A stretch of DNA of 64,000 nucleotides from Blasia pusilla (GCA_050084515.1 CM114271.1:42966001-43030000), one strand, 5' to 3'. Shown: positions 25,148 to 38,100, counted from the stretch's first letter. Notes: generated by a model from the letters alone, not told the origin. Translations and numbers: made by a program.

Positions 25148-26703
25148 AGAAAGAAAGTTGCTCCACAAAATGGGTTTAAGCAAGAACCACTTCCGAAGGA
25201 GGACCTATAATGTGAGTGTCATCAGCCATAGAAGGGAAAAGACAAGATGGAAATTCTTGCGCTGATGCTCGAAGGGCACGAAAATGGGCAATGGCAAAGA
25301 GTGGGCCATCCATGGGATCACCTTGACGTGTGCCACAAGCCGATTGTAGAATACTATATTCCCCGGAAGTAGCATGATGAGAATAGATAATGGGCGTATC
25401 ATAGGCATAGAAGGAACGAACAAATGGAATGAGACTCGTAAGTTGTCCTCATGCATAACGTAACTCCTCAAAGATGGCCGCACGAGAAATTGAATTGAAT
25501 GCGTTAGCCACATCGGCTTGAATTGCTACCCATTCTGGATGAATATCAAGAGTGGATCGAATCCCATGCACCACAGCCTCACAACCTCCAGGGGTTGCCA
25601 CTCCAAATTGATGAGGAAATAAGTGGGCACTAAAGTGAGGACGAAATTGCAAGCATAGGGATGGACTAACCAAGCGGTATAAAAACTCGCCAATAGCCAA
25701 AGGACGGACACTTGAAGGAGGCTTATCCATAACCAACAAACGACAAGCCCCTAAGAGCCTAGAGATAGAGAATGGGATACGACATGCCGCCATATGTGCA
25801 CACACCTTATATAGAGAGACAAAGCCACTTCTTGAATCTGCCGGGATAAAGCAATCGTGGAGATGCTCAAAAACCATCATTAATAGCTCGCTTGTTGATA
25901 AGCGAGGAGTATGCAAAAAAGCCCTTGTGAAAACCTCCAAGTCAAGCTCCAAGTCAGGGTCCGTTGTATAGTCTTCCACAAAAGGTGGAGCATCGCCAAT
26001 TGAAGGAGGGTAAAGAGCTTCTAAGAGAGCCATTGTTTCCGCACTAGGAACCGCCGGAGAAAGAGGATCCAATGCTCGAGCTGCATGTGAAAACTCATCA
26101 ACCTGCCCCCAAAGTAGACTTTGTCGAAGGCGTTGTTGTATTGAAGGCCTCCCATGATTAGCATGTTGAGTGGGATGAGCCGCAGCTAAGGCCTCTGTTC
26201 ATTCTGAAGATTCTCCCAATCCCCAAACATAAAAAGTTGAATACGTGTGGAGGTTTCACGATGACCCGTGGCACCACCCCTTGGAGGGAGGACTAAAACC
26301 CATTGTGGGAAGAGTAATCAGAGATACCAAGCATTAATATCTGTGGAATCACGCGCTAACCTTTCTAATGGGAAAAGCAAAGCTTGTTAGGTGATGGGGC
26401 GAAGAACAATAGGAATGCAAGTGTAGCGTCTAAAACGAGGAAGACCTGGATGGAAAGAGCGAAGGAGATCAATTTGGCTTAACCAGGTCTAAGCAATTGT
26501 TGTGTGGAATGCAATAGGAGGTGGTATTGGGTTAGGGATTGAAGGCCCATGCATGGATCGATAATATCGCTGATGTCTTTGATCTCATTAGGAGCAAACT
26601 CCTCACCACAAGGTATGCAACGAACCTTTAGTACATATGCTTCAACCTTGGATTGTAGATGAATAGTTCTTGGTCTGTGAAGATGCATTATTAGATGCTC
26701 CAT
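25148..26703 (-). mobile_element. RLE-type non-LTR retrotransposon, 5' part (split by element C)
   Basis: The frame 25,449-26,072 carries PPSSVRPLAIGEFLYRLVS and WVAIQADVANAFNSISR, RT motifs with the first catalytic Asp in the 'ADVANAFN' block. After one in-frame TGA (near 25,450) the same frame continues with GTRQGDPMDGPLFAI and MADDTHIIGP, the QGDP motif and the ADD active site. It runs to FVEQLSF at the junction with element C. Coding similarity extends upstream of the first Met (FSHAARALDPLSP). The frame 26,479-26,703 (RCIPCGEEF) may be an N-terminal zinc finger. Joining across the 4.2 kb insertion restores the RT reading frame. Confidence 0.7.
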
Positions 26704-28679
26704 TTTTTCACATTTAGATTGAACTTCAAAATTTTTTCAAAAATGCTGAAATAGAAGGTTTACAAATAGAAGAGGTGGGAGGTGCAAGAGGTGGTGATGG
26801 ACGATGATGAGCGGATAAGTTGGTTGGGGAAGGAGGAGGAGGAAGAAGGAAGATAAAGATAGAATAGATGGGAGTTGGAAGCAAAGGCACAAGTGATATA
26901 TATGAGGATGGCAAAGTTGTAAGATTCAGAAATAATAGATCAAGGTTAGACTCAAACAAAGAAAGGAGAATGGGGAATCAGGAAGAAATAATATACCTTC
27001 CACACAATTTGATAATGTACTAGTAAAAATGGAGCATTTCATTAATATCTGTTCAATTCTTAGTGTGGTAGATAATTATCCGTTTTCCTCAAAATGGTAC
27101 TCCCAACTCTAAAAGAAGGAAGAGATGTTTATTCACAATGTATGAACTTTCGTTTCTTTCTTATATAATTTTCCGCGATAAACAACCATGAAATAAATTG
27201 TACCATCAAATATCTTATGACAATCAATATGTTCTCGTCCTCATAATCCTCTTTTGAATTCCCTTTCATGTAAAAGATACTTACTTCCCATGACTAACTC
27301 CTTTTTCTCATTAAACTTCATTTAGTCACCTACATGTACACATCTACCCCAACAGGAGTTACTGGAAGATAGTTCTTGTTGGTACTACCAATCCCAACCT
27401 ACAATTCACATATTTGTGGATCTTCCCACTCCCAATGCTACACACTACTAATAAAATCTAGATGATCCCAAGCATCCCAACAGCCTTTGGTTTGTTGATT
27501 CGCGGATGTAATCAAAAGTGCCCCCACTTAATAATCCGTGGCGAAATGCCGTTTGAACGACCTGTAGCCCATGACTCACTATCACATGTGACCGTCGCTC
27601 CCTGCTGATTCCGATCGCGTGATTCTCGCGATTGGATTCTCATCCAAAGTAGGTCAGGGGAATTTGCCTTGGCTAAATCAACACTATTTTAGTGGATTAC
27701 AGAAATGGTATTTTCGCAATCCCAACCACATTTTAGATACGAAATACAAAGAAACACTTCCATTTATGGACAACTTTTTCTCAATTGCAAACAAGAGAGA
27801 AATTTGTAGTTTTGGCCGGCTAGCTCATCGCATAAGCCCTGTTCTCCACCGAAATCGCATCCAAGGTGAGGAATCTAATGGTTTGAAAGTATTCCAATGT
27901 CTTCACCCTGCACCCTATCAAGATAGTTTCCCAGCTGCAACACTTTCCATGCGTCCTTGACTGCAATCGAATGCTCCTTTTCTTCAAAAACACCAGTGAG
28001 GATCCATGACTGCTGTCCAAAGCTTTCCCCCTTCAAAAAGTACCAGTTGTGATCCAGACAGCTCTTAACTTGCCTAGGTTTAGATCGTTTAGGCAAGCAT
28101 ACAGAACCAAAGAACAGAACACACCCAAAACCCCCTTTCGTGTCGTTGTCAAGACACCAAAGAATTGACTCACCCGGACTATGATCCATCTGTTGTCCAA
28201 TGAATGGACTCACTTTAGGTGATTCAACTGCTAGAAAAGTTTGACATCTTTTGAACAAGCAGGGAAAAAAGGTGTAGGCACTCTCGCGCACACACTGTGA
28301 GAGGCGGGACAACATCGGGCAGCAAAGAACTTGCATGCTTTTACACTTCATGTACTTGTGATTGGAGAGCTTTCTGTAGTACATCTTCAGGGTCATACTT
28401 TACAAGGGAGGTCTCAATCCCTGATCCAGAATTCATAAACCTACAGCACCAACAGAGGGATTACATGGACCTTAGGTAATCATACACAATGACATAACAG
28501 AACACACAAGAGCACGTGCCCTCCCTTTTGAACACTCTGACAAAGCACAACCTGATTTTGAGTTGCACTAAATGCCTGGGCGAGTAGGCGCCCACCCTCT
28601 TAACAAAACTTGAATCCTTAGCCTAGTACAGAGTCAGCGATATTAATTCCTAATTCTACCGTATTCCTCTTTTCAAGTC
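26704..28679. other. Intergenic, between retroelement and Tha4 gene
   Basis: 26.7-27.0 kb is pyrimidine- or purine-biased and low complexity. 27.0-27.6 kb is AT-rich. A 173-codon minus-strand frame at 27,875-28,396 matches nothing I know and may lie in the 3' UTR of the Tha4 gene. Confidence 0.3.
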
Positions 28680-30354
28680 CTAAGCACTCTCTTGATCAGA
28701 AGATGAGGTAGGGGCTTTTGATACAGGGTTGGACACAGGGGTGGGTGCTTTGGTCTCAGTGTTTGGTGACTCTGTTGCAGAGGCCTCAACTTCACTTCCA
28801 GGGGCATTCTTTATCTCTGTTTCAAATTCCTTGGCTGCCTGCAATCGACAATTGTGCAAACAGTCATTTCCAGAAACAGGTTGCAAGCATCTCTGCTGGC
28901 ATGAGGATATGGATTCAGATCCAAAGGGTAGACCACAAAAAAATGATGATGTCCACAAAGCCGAGGGTTGTCAAGAACAGAGAGCCTGAACAGTGGGACT
29001 CATACTACCATCATGTTCACTTTTTAATAGGTGCAAATAAGTTGAGATATGCGCAGGTATTTGATGGTAACAATTGCACGAGTAGTAGTCAATCTAAAAC
29101 AGTAAGGACTTCAAGGAACTCTCATGAACATCCCTTTGATTTTGGACAGGTATTTACAGCTGTGGGACATACGCCACTGCCTAAGGCATCTCCTTGTGGA
29201 CTCTTTGAACTAATACTCACTCAAGTCACTCAACTCTTTCGAACTAGCCCGGTGTCACAATTGAATAGAATCGTGCACTAGATCATGGCAGAAATCGGGC
29301 TGTGCTGCATAGTATGTCATATTTTGACTCAAGACGTCCAGAAGTGAATCCAGATGCAGACCTTCTGAGGAGGATCAAAGTAAAAGGAAGCAAGCGAATT
29401 AAACCCACCTGTTGAAAGCTCTTCACCGTCTTCCCCAGGCTCTTTCCAATCTCAGGAAGCTTCTTTGGGCCGAAAAGAATGGCAGCAACACCTGCAATAA
29501 CAGCCAGTTCCGGCACACCCAGACCAAAAAGGCTACGTACAACAAGGTTCTTAGGTTTTTGCTCTCTCCACGTTTGAACGGACCGGGCACTCGAAGAAAT
29601 CCTGTCGAGGGTGAAAATTGGGCTCATACTAGCACCATGAACACCTAAACAATACGACCGCAGACGTTCTCGTCAAACCCTTATAAGGAAACCACTCAGT
29701 CGGTTTCATGGCATGATCGAAAAACACGAAAAGAAGTGAACCACAAATATGGGACTGAAAGAAAGAGCCCCGACACAATATCCACCGACCCCGACGGATT
29801 CTCCGGTCCAAAATGTGGAGATAAAATGGATGCCAACTGCTCGACTAGCTGCTTTCAAACGCGGACGAAGTGAACCACAGAGATGGAACTTAAACAGACT
29901 CCGCACATCCTACCGCCCCAAAGAAGAATTCTCCGGTCCAAAATGTAGAGATTGGAAGCATGCGCAAAAAGGCACAAAGCATTTTGACGGTGAAACTCCT
30001 CAAGTGGAGATTCCGGATTCCAGGTTTCAGGCAAACCACTCGCGCAAGTGTGAATCGAAAGAAAAGCAAAGCACTCGCGTCCCGCCTAAAACGGTCAGAG
30101 AGTAGTAGGAGCCAGAGAGTGGATCAGCGAAATCCCACCCTACCAGGAACGGAACAACACGAATTGGCGAACACCGGAAGAACGAATAGATGAAAATACG
30201 CACCTGATCCCAGAAACGACGAACTCAGTCCCGACGTCCGACACGCACACGGCCTTGATTCGCGAGCAGACTGTGAACTGGTCGCTACGAACGCCGCATT
30301 CGCAACCGGAGAGGCCCAAGCTGTGGACGCCATTGCCGCCATCCTTCCAAACAA
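28680..30354 (-). CDS. THA4: Thylakoid Tat translocase subunit, Tha4/TatA type, three exons
   Basis: Tha4/TatA is the single-span thylakoid protein that oligomerises on the Tat receptor and lets folded proteins cross the membrane using the proton gradient. Exons on the minus strand are 30354-30204, 29644-29409 and 28838-28680, with GT-AG introns of 559 and 570 bp and frame kept, giving 181 residues. The first exon is an Ala/Ser-rich chloroplast transit peptide (MAAMASTAWASP). Exon 2 carries the signature FGLGVPELAVIAGVAAILFG: the membrane helix with its conserved Glu (residue 96), then the GPKKLPEIGKS hinge. Exon 3 opens with AAKEFETEIKNAP, the amphipathic helix, and ends in an acidic Ser/Pro/Thr tail. 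The motif set fits Tha4 better than Hcf106. The start could be the Met four codons later, at 30,342. Confidence 0.9.
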
Positions 30355-31054
30355 ATTCTACGACCTCCCTCCCCACTCACGCGAAAGTGCGATCGCCCCC
30401 AGTCCCGTTTTCCAATCCCCCTAACTCTCCTCCAGAACCCACCAAAACCCCGCTCCGAAATCCGGTGGAGCCAGCCTCCGAGCTCCGTCCCTCTACAACC
30501 CCTGCCTCCGATTCCGGACTCCGGAGCGCAAGCAAAGCCGCCACCAAACGCGCGCGTAGCAGCGAGACGAGCGCACGACTTCGATGGTTCGTTACTGCGA
30601 TGTTTAGCGGTGGCAGCAGCAGCAGTCTATCTCAAACCCTGCTCCGCCCCTGCGGGCGAAACAGCTGCTGCCGAGTGGCAATCACCTGCGATGCCTCGAG
30701 GGCGGGCAGGATAAGCACTTGGCAGCTAATCGCGCTGACGGTATTGGGCCAATCCGATCACCCCTCGGGCAACATCCGTCTACTCTCTCTCTTTCGCTTG
30801 CTGTCGCCGGGACGCTCTGCCGTGTTCCCCAGGAAGGAAGTGGGTTAAGTAAATAAATAAATCAGTCAGTCAGTGCTTCGTCAGTCACTCGCTTCGTTCC
30901 CTGGTGCACGCGACAAACGTCCGTTTCTGCTTCAATTCCGTTTCGTACACCCCTATTCCTCATCTGCAGAGCTCGATCTCGTTTCGGGTTGTGTGTCATG
31001 CAGAGCCTGCTCCCATGGATATGTGGCGGAGAACTCTTTTTTTCACCATGAATA

Positions 31055-31190
31055 AGTCTCCACATGATGTAGCAAATTGAATTCGTATTTAGTTCTTTCA
31101 GTTGTCTCGGAGTGCCTTCTTGATTTGCAAACATTTTTTTTTGGCAATAAGAAAATACTTCCCTTGGTAACATAAAAACGAATTCAATTG
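31055..31190. other. Leader into tandem array
   Basis: Partial, first copy of the unit described next, carrying a T-run in place of part of the unit. Confidence 0.4.
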
Positions 31191-31565
31191 TCTATATTAT
31201 TATCGTGGAGTGCCTTCTTGATTTGCAAACACCTCTTTGGTCATCATGTAGCAATAAGAAAATATTTCCCCTCTATTGGTAACATAAAAACGAATTCAAT
31301 TGTCTATCTTATTATTGTAGAGTGCCTTCTTGATTTGCAAACACCTCTTTGGTCATCATATGGTAATAAGAAAATATTTCCCCTCTATTGGTAACATAAA
31401 AACGAATTCAATTGTCTATTTTATTATCGTGGAGTGCCTTCTTGATTTGCAAACACCTCTTTGGTCAACATGTGACAATCAGGCAGTAAAAAAATATTTC
31501 CCCTCTATTGGTAACATACAAACGATTTCCTTTCACTCACGTGCATGACATGGGTCGCCCACTAG
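31110..31565 (+). repeat. Tandem array, about 112-bp units, Helitron-related
   Basis: Four copies begin GAGTGCCTTCTTGATTTGCA at 31,110, 31,208, 31,320 and 31,432, spaced 98, 112 and 112 bp. Each later unit is preceded by TCTAT(A/C/T)TTATTAT, like the 5' end of the Helitron at 17,707. The unit core is the reverse complement of the palindrome inside that Helitron. The array ends near CTAG then T at 31,562-31,566, a Helitron-type terminus. Confidence 0.7.
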
Positions 31566-31992
31566 TAAGCAAAATGAAGATTTTGGAATGGGAGACCCTC
31601 TTTGGTCATATGCCATGGGATCCACTCCTTAGTCAAAAACCCATTTATCAACGCGTAGCGTTATAACCACTTCATTTAATATTTTGAAAGGTAGATCTAA
31701 ATTGATTTGGATGATGAGAATGTTATGGGGCGGCTCTATTTGGACTTAGATTTTATTGAAAGTTTTTTTTATTGTTCCAAACCTATCTTTTTATTGGAGA
31801 GTATCCTTTCTATCTTAGACACTCTTTCTCTTGATTGGATTACCCAATAAAATCATTCAAACTTTATTCCAAAGAGTTTTGGAGGCTATTTAAGTTATGA
31901 ATCACAGGATAATTAACTAATTATTTTAAATTACCACACGCATCACGCCAGCATTCACTAGTTCCTATGATAGAACTAGGGATCATTTAGCT

Positions 31993-32033
31993 TTTGTGGA
32001 GCCTTTGTCCTCAATGGACAAAGGCTCCACAAA
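31993..32033. repeat. Perfect 18-bp inverted repeat with 5-nt loop
   Basis: The arm TTTGTGGAGCCTTTGTCC pairs fully with 32,016-32,033 around the loop TCAAT. There is no adjacent gene for which it would be a terminator. It may be a MITE or Helitron remnant or an encoded hairpin RNA. Confidence 0.8.
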
Positions 32034-32063
32034 GTTCTTTCTTGGTTAATGACTTTTATACCA

Positions 32064-32584
32064 TCTATACTATTAAAGGTGTCCTTCTCTTCTATGCTGC
32101 TACAAATATGTGTTATATAATGAGGGTAATAGTTTCAAAATAAAGAATATACACATTTGTAAGTCCATGACTTAGATTTTTATAATTTCCTAAAATATTG
32201 AATACAAAAAATTAAGATGAAATTTGAACATTTGTGTTAAAGAATGAGGTTACGCCAGGAGATTCATATTTTTGAAATAAGGGAAGTGACGAGGGTGGGA
32301 TTTAAAAAAAGGTTTTTTATTAAAAATAATGAGGCCGGAATGGGGGTGATCCAAACGAAACCGAAAAAAAGAAGCTATGGCAAAGTAGGAGATACAAATA
32401 AAATCTGAAGATGTCTAATGATTTTATACACTAAAAATAGATAAATGGTGGAGGGGTTCAATGAATGAAGAGATGGAAAAGGGAACTTCAAAAGAAGGCA
32501 ATTTAAAGAGGAAGAAGAAATGAGAGAATGTGACAAAGAGAGAGATTGGGATTTTCTTTTATTTTAAAAGGGCAATGCAACTAG
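32064..32584 (+). mobile_element. Possible second non-autonomous Helitron
   Basis: It begins TCTATACTATTAAAGG after A and ends GCAATGCAACTAG before T, the expected TC and CTAG-T ends. A convincing GC stem just before CTAG is missing, so the call is tentative. Its last 40 bp resemble 18,957-19,008. Confidence 0.35.
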
Positions 32585-34992
32585 TCTATGTTACTAGTAA
32601 GCTTCTGCCCAATGCTATGCCTCAAGCAAGAGTAAAATATCAGGATTTCAAATTTTATTTGAGAAGCTTCGACGCTCCCTGAGAGTATTGTCCCTCCCTC
32701 GTCAAATACACGGAAGCTCGAGTATAGAATAGTATTACTCTAGAAGTTCTATGTCCATCATAACAAACTTATTAGGTCCTAGTCGAGAGTGAACTTACTC
32801 TAGAGTCTATATGTCAAGTAGATAAGAGTCTTAAAAATTTGAGGTTCCTAGCACCTCAAATGGAGTAGACTAGTAAGGACATGGACCCCTATTTAATAAT
32901 TCTTTCTCCTTACCAATCTCTTTTATGACCTCCTATTAACCAGAAGAAAAGTATTTTTGAAAGAAACATGTGTGGGCTTGAAGGCCACACAGGTTGTATC
33001 TCATGAGACTAGGATATGGAGGAAATGGTTGATTTCAAGGGTGGTGGGCAACATTCAAAATCATCCGAAGTAGGCACTTACGGCGAAGGTGAGATCAAAT
33101 TTATGGCAACCACAAATATGCACGGGAACGTTGAATTCAGTCCTCATATTATCATCCTTTTTACAATGTCCATTGATACGTAAATACTATCTTGCAACCA
33201 AAGAAACATCCTTTCCATAAAGTCAACTAATGAGCAAGTGCTTTTTTGCAACCAAAGGACCATCAAGGGAAATGAGTGGCAAGACATATTAAGCTCTTCG
33301 TTTTGTCCGCAGTGCCTATTTCTCATGGTGGCAACTCCTTCACCATGAGTCCCCTCTCAAAGAATCACATGACGACACGAGGATTGGAGAAGTTCACGAG
33401 GAATCTTGATGAGAGAATGGTCATGCAGCACGCCGCTTATGATCTGCAAAGCTGGACAACACCTGCGAGTTCTACATGTCTACTCTTTTGAATGAGATGA
33501 AAACACCAACAACGTGAGATGCCCCTCTCCTCTAGAGAATTCATAAGGCAAATTTCATCAAAGGACCCTTCCATCTAATCGGTACAAGGTGCAACTCTTA
33601 ATTGCAAGGCCATGTTTACGAAGGTAAAATCGAGTCCCTGGTTCTAGACAAATCTCAAGAAATAACAGCAGCTTTTGCCTGTCAAGCTCTGCAGTGTCAA
33701 GCGAGTCCCGAAAAGCCAAGACGTCTCCAAAGTCATCACCATAGCCACTTCCACTGCATGAATCATCCTGGCAAAGCTTTTCAAGTCTACTCTCCTCAGA
33801 AACTTGCAGCTAACTTCGACCAGTTGATGATTTGCAAAAGCATACAAATTCATTTGAACAATGGATGTACAGCATGGGAAACCCATCTGCCATGATGTGC
33901 TGCAAGTCACAGCTAAAATTTGAGAGACAGCCGGATAGGACATGCTTGTTATCTATTGTTATGAAATAGCATTCGAGGAGGCTAGAATATGAGAGGTGCT
34001 GGTTGAGCGTCAGCAGACTCTCTTCGTGTGCACTCTTGACAAACCAAGGACCTGGTTTGTTAAATCGGATTTATTTGTATGACAAAACCACTGCTGAATC
34101 TTTCACTGCAACCATTTATTGGACGTGTCCTGCGAGTATTAACGACAAACTTTTTCTTCCCCCTCCACCCGCCACTAAATCTTGCACTCAGTCTACTGCA
34201 TTTGTGGGTTTCTTTTTCTCCCAAGTAGTGCTATGTCCGAGATGCGTGGGCATCGACTCCACTGGAACATACTACAAATGGAATTCGTTGTAATCTGCCG
34301 TGACAATGTATACACTGCTGTAGACCTGATGGAAGTTCACCATATCGCCTGAAAATGTATGCGAACCACGAAAACAGAAGGAAATGTGGACATGAAGATC
34401 TGAAACTTCAGAACTGGACATTGCAAACTGAAGATGTGAACTTATGAGAGTCCAGCTCTCCGAACCTCGTCTTTGTGAGGGCGAAATTACAAACAGAAAC
34501 CTTCTCTGTACTCTACAGTTGGATGTAGTGGAGGTCGAGTACCTACACCAATGGCCTTCCGAATGGCCAAGTCTACTGGAAGCCATCGCAAAGGGGCATC
34601 TCAGAACGAATTAATCTCCTAAATTGTGGAGAGCCTCTCCTCTAATTCCGTACATCTCATAGCTTTAGGGCAACCTCATGATGCAAAACCAACCGAATGT
34701 TCGTCGATTCTCGAGAGAACCGAATGTCTACCTTTCCGATGAATCGTGCCATACCTCGGCTGCGAAGTTCTAGCTCCTCATCTGTCTCGAGAATGCATCC
34801 AGTACATTTCCATCGGCCATCCGTTCAATTGTAAAGTCGAACAGCTTCCCGGTGAAGACAAAGTACCAAGTTGGAGTGTACCAGGTTGCCCTAGCTGGCC
34901 TCCGGTCTACTCGATGGACTTCTAAATCCGGAGCATGCAGGGCACAATCTGACCAGAAACCCACGAGAAGATGTTGCTACGCTACTCCTGAC
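32585..34992. other. Intergenic, downstream of Tic20 gene
   Basis: I recognise no gene. Frames at 33,602-33,895, 34,003-34,293 and 34,272-34,586 have no known motif. The part nearest 34,992 is probably the Tic20 3' UTR. Confidence 0.35.
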
Positions 34993-35805
34993 TCATACTT
35001 GAGCGTCCGCTGCATCAGCCACTACAGGAAGCCGTGGGGTTTTCCCAAGAAGGCATGAAAACACTCCGAACAGGAAACAGGCGACCAAAAAAAGGAAAAC
35101 GGTGTTGTAGAAGATGATGAGAAGCTCGAAACCAATTCCACCTCTGGGAGCGAAAGTTCGCTCCACCAATGTCGGCAAAATCAGAAGGACGTCCAAAACC
35201 ACGGCTTGCATTGCATTGAATCTCACATACCGGCTGAAGCTGGGATTCCTCACAACAAACAGGTAAAGGGAGAAGAAAGCGATGAAATTGGAGAAAGGGA
35301 ATCCTTTGTAGGCCGAAAGAAGCGGGAAAAGCGGGCGGATTAAGCTCTCCGCAATTGGAAACTGCATGAAGAAATATCTGCCGTACTGAATCCCATCGAA
35401 AAACGGCAGGACGTATCCCAAAGCCGCCAAGATTCTTTCAGGCGCGTTGATGGAATTGTTCCCCGCTTGCATCCTCACACTCGACCTTCTCCTGGCGTTA
35501 CCCTCCAATCCCAGCCCGCATGGTGCAAAATGTGGCACCAACCCTGCTCCTGACGATGGTGATCCAAATCTACACAACCCTTCCCATTCGGTTAACCCGG
35601 CGGCAGCAGCACCCAACCGACAGGCCTTCTTCGCCTGAGCCCTACCGCTGCTGCTTCTGCTGATACACGAAACACCCAATGAACGAACTGTTCCAGCTCT
35701 CCTCGAACCCCTCCTCCCAGGCTCGCAGCTGCTGCCGCTTGCATGGCACAGAGAGATGGCGGGTTGCACACGCGCTGCGGCCAACACTCCTCGCACTGCG
35801 GCCAT
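34993..35805 (-). CDS. TIC20: Tic20-family chloroplast inner-envelope protein
   Basis: Tic20 proteins are four-helix components of the chloroplast inner envelope associated with the TIC preprotein import channel. The single open frame encodes 270 residues without an intron. Residues 1 to about 110 are Arg/Ser/Ala-rich with almost no acidic residues, a transit peptide. The core follows: ERILAALGYVLPFFDGIQYG (about 123-142), YKGFPFSNFIAFFSLYLFVV, NPSFSRYVRFNAMQAVVLDV, and a last helix LLIIFYNTVFLFLVACFLFG, ending GKTPRLPVVADAADAQV. The 'FFDGIQYGRY' and 'SRYVRFN.MQA..LDVL' signatures resemble the Tic20-II/-V branch rather than Tic20-I. The first ATG (35,805) gives a good targeting sequence. I see no damage. 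Confidence 0.88.
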   Translation of the reverse strand: MAAVRGVLAAARVQPAISLCHASGSSCEPGRRGSRRAGTVRSLGVSCISRSSSGRAQAKKACRLGAAAAGLTEWEGLCRFGSPSSGAGLVPHFAPCGLGLEGNARRRSSVRMQAGNNSINAPERILAALGYVLPFFDGIQYGRYFFMQFPIAESLIRPLFPLLSAYKGFPFSNFIAFFSLYLFVVRNPSFSRYVRFNAMQAVVLDVLLILPTLVERTFAPRGGIGFELLIIFYNTVFLFLVACFLFGVFSCLLGKTPRLPVVADAADAQV

Positions 35806-36049
35806 GCCTGATATCTGGAAAGCTTGGCTGCCCCGCAGAACCGCGAGACTGATCGTTTCGACTCCTTCGAAATCGTTGAAACACCGAGTGCTGGAGTTGC
35901 TGCAGCTGCCCTCACAATCCCAAGTGACGAGGACGACGAGTTCGCGGCCGCGATTTCCAGCTTCACAGTGGCATCACGTGGCAGCGCCCGAGTGGCTGGC
36001 ATGGCGCAACCGGCCCGGATGTCCTCGAGGATCCACCTGTATTAGCCGG

Positions 36050-37570
36050 TGAAACATGCACGACGACCAGCTGCAGCGGGTTTCACCCTTTTCCTCTTCG
36101 TTCCTCCACAAGAGAAAAAAAAAGTGACTAACCTCGATAAATATTAGTAAGGTACCCTTTGTTATGAAAAAGTGTTTGAAGTGTTAGTGCGAAGGGAAGA
36201 GATTAATGATGTTGTACAAATTATTTTATGTCGACCATAAATTTGTGAAACATTTTCTAGATAAGCAATTGCCATGGGTCAAACATAGACTTGTTTTCAA
36301 ACCAAGAAAACCCATAACAATACAGGTGCATGATAGAAAACCCATCAGAAAAAACAAAAAAAGGACTCAAAGTGAAGTTGACTCTGGAGATAGGTCTTCT
36401 TCGTCACCCCCACGTTATAGAGTATTTCCTCTACTTCACCTAGCTTCACCTTGAAACACTCCCACCTTGAGATCTGCAAGCGGAAGACTTAGACTAAGTC
36501 CCAAAGACTCAATCGGTTGCGCATCCCGTAGGTAGTTGAGAAGCCTCCAAGCGCAAATCGAGTCGAATCTCCCCCAATGCGTAGCATCTCTCTAAGAAGC
36601 CTCTTCCTCAAGCCTTGACTAATATCCCTAAGTCGCTTGCCTAAACCGGAGTGCGTCGGTTGATTCCTCAAAGTGCATCCCTTAGCGCAAATGTGAAATA
36701 CGGCCAAACATGCATCACAGTTAGTTCTTGGTTCAAGGGTTTGAGCGGAAAGCAAGGGAGAGTGTCCCCTCCTATAGGTACTTCTTGGGTGCTCCAAGAG
36801 AACCTTGCCTTACCTATTGGTTTCCTCGAGCTCTTAATTTTGGCCCTCAACCCAAACGTGGTTTGCGACCCGCAAACCGACGGTTGACTAGTTATCCATC
36901 AAGATGGCTTCGCGGAGGCTTCTTGCAACTTAAACAACCCTTGACTCTCCAAATGCATATTGGATCTTGGACCCGCGTTTCATGTATCTCATGGCTAGCA
37001 CCCATTTTGACTCCCCGTTTGGCATCTCATGGTTGTCTTACCGCCCTTTGTGTTTCGTGACTAGTCACATCATGTCTCCCCATCTTGACTCTCACGTGTT
37101 CCTTGCTTCTCGCCCTTGATTTGGTGCTTGGCTCCAAGGTCTCAAACCTTCCTTGCCTTTGGTTTGTCCCCGAGAGTAGCTACACTCCTTTCTCACCTAA
37201 GGCTAGTCATATGACATGTGCGCATCTCACCTATCATTAGTCCCGCAATCGGTTCAGCTGCCCATCCTCGTCTCACGATTTGCTGGTCTAGGTTGCAACT
37301 TTGGTGGGTCACACCAGAATCTTTCCTCCTTGGACCTACGATAATGACTCCTTTCTCAGGTTCCCGCTAGTATGGCATCATAGACTTATCTATTCACGAC
37401 ATATCGTCGCCGCTCCTTGTAGCAGTCTCCCTTGTGCCACCACCTGGGCTTGCACAACCTCCCATGTAGGATTTTTCAATACAATATCCACCATCACCAA
37501 CTCAACCTCTCGCGTTATATAAAGATCAGCATGAATAAGGGAATCCCGCATGGAGTATTGCCTCTCTCTC

Positions 37571-37605
<35 letters not shown>

Positions 37606-38100
37606 ATGGAAGCCACTTTGGCAAGAAATATGGAATATGATATCCCGTACAACATCTTTCAAATTGGGGTTTGATGAGTTTGCCCATGGGAGCGAGTGAG
37701 AAAAAATAAAATAATAGGATATTTTTTCTCTTATATTATTATCCATCTCAAGCATAAAAGATATTCATGTATGTCGGCTTTGGATCAAAATTATCTTAGA
37801 ATGCAATGATGTATAATTTAAATTACTCATCACATCTAATATGTGCGTCAATTGCATGCATGGGCATCCACTAGTACTTACTATTTTAGTGTCATGTTTA
37901 GTTTTCCTAAAGTTGGATTCGAGGAGTGTTAGTGTAGGCCTTTTTCTATTTCTAATTTCATCAATCTTTAAGATGGTCATTTTAATATGCTATTTGTCAA
38001 GTTCCATCAAGTATTAAGTGCAACCCACATGATTATCATATTGCCCCTTTTATTCCTTCATCTTATCAAGCCAATGGAAGGGGCTACATGGGGAGTTTGA
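36050..38100. other. Intergenic upstream of Tic20
   Basis: 36,135-36,300 resembles the first 200 bp of the Helitron at 17,707 ('tagtaaggt.ccc', 'atgatgtt', 'ttgccatgggtcaaac'), so a diverged relative is likely. A (CT)n microsatellite lies at 37,562-37,601. No gene is seen; short frames flanking the microsatellite have no motifs. Confidence 0.4.
37562..37601 (+). repeat. (CT)n microsatellite
   Basis: Simple CT repeat of about 40 bp with one A interruption. Confidence 0.9.

Noticed and set aside
27875-28396. 173-codon minus-strand frame downstream of Tha4
   Set aside because: No family resemblance, no splice context and likely 3' UTR. Length alone is not enough.
30255-30848. 197-codon plus-strand frame
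   Set aside because: It overlaps Tha4 exon 1 antisense and its GC-rich promoter. The composition (Ser/Pro/Arg) is that of a shadow frame.
31110-31565. CRISPR-like array
   Set aside because: The repeats are adjacent full units of about 112 bp without unique spacers, and the genome is eukaryotic.
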